A stretch of DNA of 5,805 bases, taken from NCBI GenBank assembly GCA_946482375.1, contig CAMLRH010000177.1, forward strand, positions 1-5,805. Reading direction: 5' to 3'. The stretch is from an uncultured Caulobacteraceae bacterium (GTDB taxonomy: Bacteria; Pseudomonadota; Alphaproteobacteria; Caulobacterales; Caulobacteraceae). This document shows, one piece after another, positions 1 through 4,666 of this stretch. Each line of letters opens with the position of its first letter. The first letter of the stretch is position 1. Made by a program: the position numbers and the translations under genes. The notes under the pieces were generated by a model that did no database searches, had not been told where the DNA came from, and worked only from the letters and a program-made list of their open reading frames with translations.

Positions 1-10
1 TCCGTCACCC

Positions 11-721
11 ATGACCTTCGCTGAGGGCATACGCGCGCGTCTGCGCCAGATCGCCAGAGCTGCTCGTCACCATGACGAGCGGTGGGTCGGCTGCTTCCTG
101 GCCATGGTCGTCAGCGCCGGCCTGGGCCTGGTGATCGAAGACGCCGCCGCCCAGGTTCGCCTGGGCGGCCTGGCGACGAAGGTGGCGGCCGCTGTCCCCG
201 TGCAGCTGACCAGCAATCCGCGCCCGGTGACGCTCGTCTGGGAAGGCGAGGATATCGACGGCGACGGCGCCGAGGACTTCGTCAATCCCACCGGCGGGAA
301 CATGCGCGGCTTCGACGCCTATGGGTACGGTCACTTCGGCGCCTCGCGCGACGGCGGGACGCGCGATCACAAGGGCGTCGACTATCGCGCCACCGCCGGC
401 CAGCCGGTGAAGGCGCCGATATCCGGCTACGTCACCAAGATCGGCACGGCCTACAGCTCCAGCCCCGAGTACAAGTACGTCGAAATCCGCAACCCGGCGC
501 TGCGCTACGAGGCGCGGGTCTTCTACGTCGATCCGGACGTCAGCGTGGGCGACAGCGTCCACCTGGGCGACCTCATCGGCACGGTGCGCTCGCTGAAGCT
601 GAAGTACGGCGACGCCATGACCGACCACGTCCACCTGGAGCTCACTGGCCCCAGCGGCGTGAAGTTCGACGCGACCAAGGTGCTTCACGCCCACGTTGAG
701 GTGGCCGGCAGCGCGGAGTAA
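11..721 (+). CDS. M23 (LytM) family zinc metallopeptidase-like exported protein
   Basis: A 236-residue protein with the zinc-ligand pattern of M23/LytM peptidoglycan endopeptidases, which cut peptide cross-links in the cell wall. H120 and D124 form the HxxxD element (RDHKGVDYRA). H206 and H208 form the HVH element, whose second His is normally the zinc ligand and the first catalytic. Between them lie typical beta-barrel segments, such as GQPVKAPISGYVTKIG (about 130-145) and VSVGDSVHLGDLIGTV (about 178-192). Residues about 26-47 are hydrophobic and end in AAA, consistent with a signal peptide or anchor after an unusually long basic N-region. D81-D83-D85 (DIDGDGAED) resembles a calcium-binding loop. 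The frame is open to the left edge and only 10 bases precede the ATG, so a start outside the window is possible. Its stop lies 37 bases before the next start, so the two genes are probably co-transcribed. Family assignment is fairly sure; actual hydrolase activity and target are inferred. Confidence 0.85.
   Translation: MTFAEGIRARLRQIARAARHHDERWVGCFLAMVVSAGLGLVIEDAAAQVRLGGLATKVAAAVPVQLTSNPRPVTLVWEGEDIDGDGAEDFVNPTGGNMRGFDAYGYGHFGASRDGGTRDHKGVDYRATAGQPVKAPISGYVTKIGTAYSSSPEYKYVEIRNPALRYEARVFYVDPDVSVGDSVHLGDLIGTVRSLKLKYGDAMTDHVHLELTGPSGVKFDATKVLHAHVEVAGSAE
62..80. repeat. Short perfect inverted repeat in the 5' coding region
   Basis: Two 8-base arms, GCTCGTCA and TGACGAGC, are separated by CCA. 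They lie inside the N-terminal coding part of the peptidase-like gene. An RNA hairpin is possible, but the sequence may simply be chance in GC-rich coding DNA. Confidence 0.3.
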
Positions 722-758
722 GCTTGGCGGCAGGTCGGGACTGCCCGCGAGGCTACAG

Positions 759-2108
759 ATGCGCCGCTCTTTCCCGTCCCTCCTTCTCGCCGCCCTTGTT
801 CTGTCAGCCTGCAGCTCCGGCCCGGCGCTGCCGCCCGAGGCCACGGTGGGGCCGGACCCCACGCTCGTCGAGCCGAGGCAAGGCTTCTTACCCACCCTGA
901 AGATCGCGCCCGCCAGGGGCTGGCCGAGGGGCGAGGCGCCCGATCCGGCCGCCGGACTGGCGGTCAACGCCTTTGCCAGCGGCCTCGATCATCCGCGCTG
1001 GCTGCATGTGCTGCCCAACGGCGACGTGCTGGTGGCCGAAAGCGCCGGGCCGGCCTCGAAGCCGAAGGGCCTGAAGGAATGGATCGCGGCGAACGTGATG
1101 AAGCAGGCGGGATCGGCCGTGCCCAGCGCCAACCGCATCACCCTGCTGCGCGACGCCGACGGCGATGGCGTGGCCGAGCAGCGCTCGGCGCTGCTGACCG
1201 GCCTCAATTCGCCTATCGGGATGGCGTTCGTCGGCGGCTACCTCTACGTCGCCAACACCGATGCGGTGGTGCGCTTCCCCTTCACGGTCGGCCAGACCCG
1301 CATCACCGCGCCGGCCGAGCGCGTGCTGGCCCTGAACGCCGTCGCGCCGAACTACCACTGGACCCGCAATCTGATCGCCTCGCCGGGCGGTTCGAAGCTC
1401 TACGTCACCGTCGGCTCCAACTCGAACATCGGCGAGAACGGCATGGACACCGAGGACGGCCGCGCGGCCATTCACCAGTTCAATCCCGACGGCACGGGCG
1501 CGCGGCTGTTCGCGTCCGGCCTGCGCAACCCCAACGGCCTGGCGTTCGAGCCGACCACGGGCGCGCTGTGGACCACGGTCAACGAGCGTGACGAGATCGG
1601 CAACGACCTCGTCCCTGACTACATGACCAGCGTGAAGGACGGAGCCTTCTACGGCTGGCCCTACAGCTACTATGGCCAGCACGTGGACGAGCGGGTGCAG
1701 CCGCAGCGCCCCGAACTCGTCGCCCGCGCCATCAAGCCCGACTTTGCGCTGGGCGCGCACACCGCCTCGCTGGGGTTGGCCTTCTACACGGCGGACCTGC
1801 TGGCCGCGTACAAGGGCGGCGCCTTCGTTGGCCAGCACGGTTCGTGGAACCGCGATCCGCCGGCGGGCTACAAGGTGATCTACGTGCCGTTCAGCGGCGG
1901 CATGCCCTCAGGCCCGACGCAGGACGTGCTGACCGGCTTCCGCAGTCCGGACGGCGACGCTTGGGGACGCCCGGTGGACGTGGCGGTCGATGCGAAGGGC
2001 GCGCTGCTGGTCACCGACGATGTCGGCAATGTGGTGTGGAGGGTTACGCCGGCGTCGTCATCCTCGGGCTTGTCCCGAGGACCCGTGCGTGGTGAGCCGA
2101 CCGGATAG
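759..2108 (+). CDS. PQQ-dependent sorbosone/glucose dehydrogenase family lipoprotein
   Basis: A 449-residue protein of the soluble PQQ glucose dehydrogenase / L-sorbosone dehydrogenase beta-propeller family, which oxidises sugars or related aldehydes outside the cytoplasm. I chose the ATG at 759 because it begins a clean lipoprotein signal (MRRSFPSLLLAALVLSAC; lipobox LSAC, Cys18) with a GAGG Shine-Dalgarno at 749-752. The ATG at 696 overlaps the upstream gene and would put 21 extra residues before the signal. Family features: HPRWLHVLPNGDVLVAE (78-94), calcium-loop-like DADGDGVAE (132-140), YHWTRNL (199-205; H200 probably matches the PQQ-site His of soluble GDH), KLYVTVGSNSN (213-223), GLRNPNGLAFEP (254-265), DGAFYGWPY (294-302), GQHGSWNR (358-365) and the last propeller strand LLVTDDVGNVVWRVT (416-430). 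The family normally stops near that final strand; residues 434-449 here are encoded by an intergenic repeat. Substrate cannot be read from sequence, and PQQ dependence is inferred from family. Confidence 0.9.
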   Translation: MRRSFPSLLLAALVLSACSSGPALPPEATVGPDPTLVEPRQGFLPTLKIAPARGWPRGEAPDPAAGLAVNAFASGLDHPRWLHVLPNGDVLVAESAGPASKPKGLKEWIAANVMKQAGSAVPSANRITLLRDADGDGVAEQRSALLTGLNSPIGMAFVGGYLYVANTDAVVRFPFTVGQTRITAPAERVLALNAVAPNYHWTRNLIASPGGSKLYVTVGSNSNIGENGMDTEDGRAAIHQFNPDGTGARLFASGLRNPNGLAFEPTTGALWTTVNERDEIGNDLVPDYMTSVKDGAFYGWPYSYYGQHVDERVQPQRPELVARAIKPDFALGAHTASLGLAFYTADLLAAYKGGAFVGQHGSWNRDPPAGYKVIYVPFSGGMPSGPTQDVLTGFRSPDGDAWGRPVDVAVDAKGALLVTDDVGNVVWRVTPASSSSGLSRGPVRGEPTG

Positions 2109-2185
2109 GGCTGTGTTCATGGGTCCCCCGGGCTCGGCCGAATGGCCGACCCGAGGACAGGCTCTGGAAACAAGTCCGACGATGA
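2058..2185. repeat. Palindromic intergenic repeat at a convergent gene junction
   Basis: The element has imperfect terminal inverted repeats: 2058-2073 (TCATCCTCGGGCTTGT) matches the reverse complement of 2170-2185 at 14 of 16 positions. Inside are three further pairings: a perfect 8-bp hairpin at 2061-2081 with loop CTTGT; a second hairpin at 2129-2153 (GGCCGA arms with one bulged C); and a long-range pairing of GGACCCGTG (2079-2087) with CATGGGTCC (2118-2126). It spans the 3' end of the dehydrogenase gene and reaches within 3 bases of the flavin reductase stop. It has no coding capacity for a transposase. GTCATCCTCGGG... palindromes of this style are, from memory, common between genes in Caulobacterales. 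It may also serve as a two-way transcript end, but there is no T-run typical of an intrinsic terminator. Confidence 0.7.
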
Positions 2186-2187
2186 TG

Positions 2188-2706
2188 CTAGGTGGGGGAC
2201 ACCCCACAATAGCCCCCACGCAGAAACACAAGCGGCTGGTGGTCCGGGTCCATGCGGACCTTGACGATGCGGCCGATGAAGACGCGGTGGTCGCCGGCGT
2301 CGAAGGCGTGATGCGTTTCGCATTCGAAGTTGGCCATACAGCCTTCGATCACCGGCGCGCCGGTTCGCCAGATCTCGGTGGCGAGGCCGCCGAAACGGTC
2401 GCCGCCCTTCACCGTGAAGCGCCGGGCGATGTCCTGCTGCTCGGCATGCAGCACGTTGACGACGAAGACGCCCGACGCTTCCAGCGCCGGCAGACTGTTC
2501 GCGCCCAGGTCCACGCAAATCAGCGCGAGCGGCGGGTCAAGCGACACCGAGGCGAAGGCGTTGGCGGTGAAGCCGACCGGCCTGCCGTCTTCGGTCCGCG
2601 TGGTGACCACCGTCACGCCCGTCGTGAAGCAGCCGAAGGCGTCGCGCAGCCGCCGGGCGTCGCGGACGTGATCGGTCCCCAGCTCGAAAGTCACCGCCTT
2701 GCTCAT
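2188..2706 (-). CDS. Flavin reductase (FMN-binding split-barrel) family protein
   Basis: A 172-residue protein matching the flavin reductase-like domain (HpaC/ActVB/NtaB type), which reduces free FMN or FAD with NAD(P)H, often to supply a partner monooxygenase. Motifs in order: FGCFTTGVTVVTTRTEDGRP (24-43), GFTANAFASVSLDPPLALIC (45-64), VFVVNVLHAEQQDIARRF (80-97), FECETHHAFDAGDHRVFIGR (127-146) and QPLVFLRGGYCG (157-168). Length is normal for the family. The start ATG (2706-2704) overlaps the TGA of the upstream methionine sulfoxide reductase gene as ATGA, so the two are translationally coupled. No obvious monooxygenase partner is in the window. The adjacent acyl-CoA dehydrogenases have features of true dehydrogenases, so I do not assign them as partners. 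Family is confident; flavin preference and partner are unknown. Confidence 0.9.
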   Translation of the reverse strand: MSKAVTFELGTDHVRDARRLRDAFGCFTTGVTVVTTRTEDGRPVGFTANAFASVSLDPPLALICVDLGANSLPALEASGVFVVNVLHAEQQDIARRFTVKGGDRFGGLATEIWRTGAPVIEGCMANFECETHHAFDAGDHRVFIGRIVKVRMDPDHQPLVFLRGGYCGVSPT

Positions 2707-3191
2707 CGGGCGAAGGTCTCGCTCAGGATCACCTCCAGCCAGCGCACGTCGGTCTCGTCGAAGGCGGCCTTGCGGTCGGAATCGACGTCGAACACGGCGA
2801 TCAACGTCCCTGTTCTGTCAAACACCGGGACGACCACCTCGCTCTGCGAGCGGCTGTCACAGGCGATGTGGCCGGGGAAGGCGTCGATATCCTCGACCAG
2901 CTGCGTCCGGCCCGTCGCGGCCGCCGTACCGCAGACGCCGCGGCCGAAGGCGATGCGCAGGCAGCCCAGCGTGCCCTGATAGGGACCAACGACCAGCTCC
3001 TCGCCATCGACGACATAGAAGCCGGTCCAGAAATAGTGCTCGAAGCTGTTGGCCAGCATCGAGGCCACCGTCGCCATGCGCGCCGTCAGGTTCGGCTCGC
3101 CGTCCAGCACCGAGGCGATCTCCGCCGCCACGTCGCGGTAACGCGGCTCTTTCCCCACTGGAAGCTTGCGTTCGTTGAAGGCTTCAGCCAT
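2703..3191 (-). CDS. msrC: Free methionine-(R)-sulfoxide reductase (GAF domain)
   Basis: A 162-residue single GAF-domain protein of the fRMsr family (E. coli MsrC/YebR). It reduces free L-methionine-(R)-sulfoxide in the cytoplasm, normally with thioredoxin-linked electrons. All three family cysteines are present: C77 (LGCLRIAFGRG), C87 (GVCGTAAA) and C111 (FPGHIACDS). Their spacing of 10 and 24 residues is the same as the E. coli enzyme's Cys84/94/118. FWTGFYVVDG (54-63) and VFDVDSD (133-139) also fit. I prefer the ATG at 3191, since family members begin close to this point. The in-frame ATG at 3233 would add 14 residues (MTLASTKAAPYRCA) that resemble leader sequence and would lie close to the operator palindrome. 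No strong Shine-Dalgarno precedes either start. It is the first gene of a two-gene operon, overlapping the flavin reductase by ATGA. Function is confident from the catalytic cysteines. Confidence 0.92.
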   Translation of the reverse strand: MAEAFNERKLPVGKEPRYRDVAAEIASVLDGEPNLTARMATVASMLANSFEHYFWTGFYVVDGEELVVGPYQGTLGCLRIAFGRGVCGTAAATGRTQLVEDIDAFPGHIACDSRSQSEVVVPVFDRTGTLIAVFDVDSDRKAAFDETDVRWLEVILSETFAR

Positions 3192-3218
3192 GGCGCACCG
3201 ATAGGGCGCAGCTTTAGT

Positions 3219-3232
3219 TGACGCCAGCGTCA
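3219..3232. promoter_or_regulatory. Second inverted repeat in the divergent region
   Basis: TGACGC and GCGTCA arms flank a CA spacer. The repeat overlaps the TTGACGC candidate -35 box and lies 5 bases from the larger palindrome. It could be a second regulator site or chance. Confidence 0.35.
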
Positions 3233-3237
3233 TCTTT

Positions 3238-3253
3238 TCAAACGATCGTTTGA
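3238..3253. promoter_or_regulatory. 16-bp perfect palindrome, likely TetR-family operator
   Basis: TCAAACGATCGTTTGA is its own reverse complement over all 16 bases. Its core CAAAC-GATC-GTTTG fits the pattern [C/G]AAAC-N(2-4)-GTTT[G/C] described for PsrA, a TetR-family fatty-acid-responsive regulator of Pseudomonas. It lies 58 bases before the acyl-CoA dehydrogenase start and 46 bases upstream of the msrC start, and it overlaps the TTGAAA box of the minus-strand promoter candidate. It could therefore control either direction or both. No regulator gene is in the window, so its identity is inference. Confidence 0.65.
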
Positions 3254-3311
3254 TCCGTATGGTGCGCGCCTCTTTTCCAACGGCCCGTAGAGGCCGCTCC
3301 GGGAGCCTGCC

Positions 3312-4526
3312 ATGAACCTCGATTTCTCACCCGAAGACCTCGCTTTCCGCGATGAGGTTCGGGCCTTCATCGCCGAGAACTATCCCACGCAACTGCGTGG
3401 CAAGCAGGACGAGGGCGAGGAACTGTCCAAGGAGGACTTCCTGGCCTGGCACCGCACGCTGGCCAAGAAGGGCTGGGTGGCGCCGGCCTGGCCCTCGCAA
3501 TATGGCGGCCCGGGCTGGACCTCGACCCAGCGCTACATCTGGTCGGAAGAGCAGGCCCGCGCCGACACCATTCCGATCCTGCCGTTCGGCATCAACATGG
3601 TCGGACCGGTGATCTACACCTTCGGCACGCCGGAGCAGAAGGAACGCTTCCTGCCGAAAACCCTGTCGGGCGACATCTGGTGGTGCCAGGGCTACTCCGA
3701 GCCCGGCGCCGGCTCCGACCTCGCCTCGCTGAAGACCAAGGCCGAGCGCTTCACCGGCGACGACGGCAAGGAATACTACCTGGTCAACGGCCAGAAGACC
3801 TGGACGACGCTGGCCCAGCACGCCGACTGGATCTTCTGCCTCGTCCGCACCGACCCCAACGCCAAGATCCAGGAAGGCATCTCCTTCCTGCTGATCGACA
3901 TGAAGACGCCGGGCATCACCGTGCGCCCGATCATCACGCTGGGCGGCGAGCACGAGGTCAACGAGGTCTGGCTCGAGAACGTCAAGGTGCCGGTCGAGAA
4001 CCGCATCCACGAGGAAAACAAGGGCTGGACCTGCGCCAAGTTCCTGCTCGCCCACGAGCGTTCCGGCATCGCCGGGGTGGCCCGCTCCAAGCGCGGCATC
4101 GAGCGCATCCGCGACATGGCCTCGACCGAGCTGGGCGACGACGGCGCGCCGCTGATCGCCGACCCGCAGTTCAAGCGCAAGGTCGCCGAACTGGAGATCG
4201 ACCTGACGGCGCTGGAGTTCACCGAACTGCGCACGCTGGCCGCCGAGAGCGCCGGCAAGGGCCCGGGACCGGAATCCTCGCTGCTAAAGATCAAGGGCAC
4301 CGAGATCCAGCAGCGCGTCACCGAGCTCGCCCTGGAGGCCGCCGGCCACTACGGCGCGCCCTACTTCCGCGGCTTCCCGAACGACGGGGACAACATGCAC
4401 CCCATCGGGCCGGAATACGCCCACCGCACCGCGCCGACCTATTTCAACGTCCGCAAGACGTCGATCTATGGCGGCTCCAACGAAATCCAGCGCAACATCA
4501 TCGCCAAGATGGTGCTTGGGCTCTGA
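3312..4526 (+). CDS. Acyl-CoA dehydrogenase, large (catalytic) subunit, PimC-like
   Basis: A 404-residue acyl-CoA dehydrogenase family protein resembling pimeloyl-CoA dehydrogenase large subunits. It would introduce the alpha-beta double bond into an acyl-CoA in the cytoplasm. The start MNLDFSPEDLAFRDEVRAFI is the usual family opening, with GGGAG six bases upstream. The acyl-CoA dehydrogenase signature CQGYSEPGAGSD is at 125-136 and the middle beta-domain follows to about 230. E249 in LLAHERSGIAGVARS lies on the helix that carries the catalytic Glu in isovaleryl- and long-chain acyl-CoA dehydrogenases. The C-terminal position used by medium-chain enzymes reads YGGSNEIQR (386-394), with Gly in place of Glu. 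The usual RxQFG FAD motif is missing in the C-terminal helical domain. This matches the catalytic subunit of heteromeric (alpha2beta2) enzymes, with the next gene as partner. A diacid, cyclic or side-chain acyl-CoA substrate is possible but not readable from sequence. Confidence 0.93.
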   Translation: MNLDFSPEDLAFRDEVRAFIAENYPTQLRGKQDEGEELSKEDFLAWHRTLAKKGWVAPAWPSQYGGPGWTSTQRYIWSEEQARADTIPILPFGINMVGPVIYTFGTPEQKERFLPKTLSGDIWWCQGYSEPGAGSDLASLKTKAERFTGDDGKEYYLVNGQKTWTTLAQHADWIFCLVRTDPNAKIQEGISFLLIDMKTPGITVRPIITLGGEHEVNEVWLENVKVPVENRIHEENKGWTCAKFLLAHERSGIAGVARSKRGIERIRDMASTELGDDGAPLIADPQFKRKVAELEIDLTALEFTELRTLAAESAGKGPGPESSLLKIKGTEIQQRVTELALEAAGHYGAPYFRGFPNDGDNMHPIGPEYAHRTAPTYFNVRKTSIYGGSNEIQRNIIAKMVLGL

Positions 4527-4541
4527 GTAATCCCCCCTCCC

Positions 4542-4648
4542 TGCGTCCTTCGACACGCGCCTGCGGCGCTGCTCAGGATGACGAAGGTGGGGGCCTACTG
4601 AATTAGTCATCCTGAGCAGACCGCACAGCGGCCGTGTCGAAGGACGCA
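4542..4648. repeat. 107-bp palindromic repeat between the two dehydrogenase subunit genes
   Basis: The left arm is 4542-4582 and the right arm 4606-4648. The reverse complement of the right arm shares TGCGTCCTTCGACACG at the outer end and CTGCTCAGGATGAC at the inner end with the left arm; only the middle differs. The 23-base loop holds GAAGGTGGGGGCC. In RNA this would be one long stable hairpin of about 40 pairs. GTCATCCTGAGC...GAAGGACGCA units are, from memory, widespread intergenic repeats in Caulobacterales. No T-tract follows, so it is not a classic terminator. It ends 18 bases before the next start codon. Confidence 0.8.
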
Positions 4649-4652
4649 AAAC

Positions 4653-4659
4653 AAGGAAG
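4653..4659 (+). promoter_or_regulatory. Ribosome binding site of the small subunit gene
   Basis: AAGGAAG lies seven bases before the ATG at 4667, just outside the palindromic repeat, so it stays accessible when the hairpin folds. It fixes the start of the downstream gene. Confidence 0.75.
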
Positions 4660-4666
4660 CGCCCTG

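Larger units (their letters stand above)
3192..3311. promoter_or_regulatory. Divergent promoter region between msrC and the acyl-CoA dehydrogenase operon
   Basis: This 120-base gap must hold the start signals for both directions. Toward msrC, the minus strand has TTGAAA (complement of 3236-3241) and, 17 bases on, a weak ACTAAA (complement of 3213-3218). Toward the dehydrogenase, TTGACGC at 3218-3224 fits the -35 element of the Caulobacter housekeeping promoter as I recall it; I see no convincing -10 partner. GGGAG at 3301-3305, six bases before the ATG at 3312, is the ribosome binding site. Short arms GCCTCT (3268-3273) and AGAGGC (3289-3294) could form a weak leader hairpin. Exact promoters are uncertain. 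Confidence 0.45.

Noticed and set aside
5..967. Long minus-strand open frame (320 codons) opposite the peptidase-like gene
   Set aside because: It is a shadow frame of GC-rich coding DNA, with Ala/Arg/Val/Asp-rich composition and no family motif; the plus-strand frame carries the M23 zinc ligands.
2192..2207. GTGGGG/CCCCAC hairpin at the 3' end of the flavin reductase gene as its terminator
   Set aside because: It lies within the last codons of the gene and is not followed by a T-rich tract on the minus strand.
1990..2979. Plus-strand frame of 329 codons spanning the convergent junction
   Set aside because: It crosses the end of the dehydrogenase, the repeat and the antisense of two clearly recognisable minus-strand genes. 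The product has no family features.
2188..4526. Flavin reductase as partner of the neighbouring acyl-CoA dehydrogenase-like protein in a two-component monooxygenase
   Set aside because: The large subunit keeps a probable catalytic Glu and pairs with an FAD-binding subunit, which fits a true dehydrogenase. The genes are also divergently transcribed.
3312..4526. Inactive large subunit because Gly replaces Glu in the C-terminal YEG motif
   Set aside because: E249 occupies the alternative catalytic position used by isovaleryl- and long-chain acyl-CoA dehydrogenases, so activity is expected in complex with the partner.
4542..4648. Rho-independent terminator between the dehydrogenase genes
   Set aside because: The hairpin is far longer than usual terminators and no T-run follows either arm (AAAACAAGG follows). 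It is better read as an intergenic repeat, though partial attenuation is not excluded.
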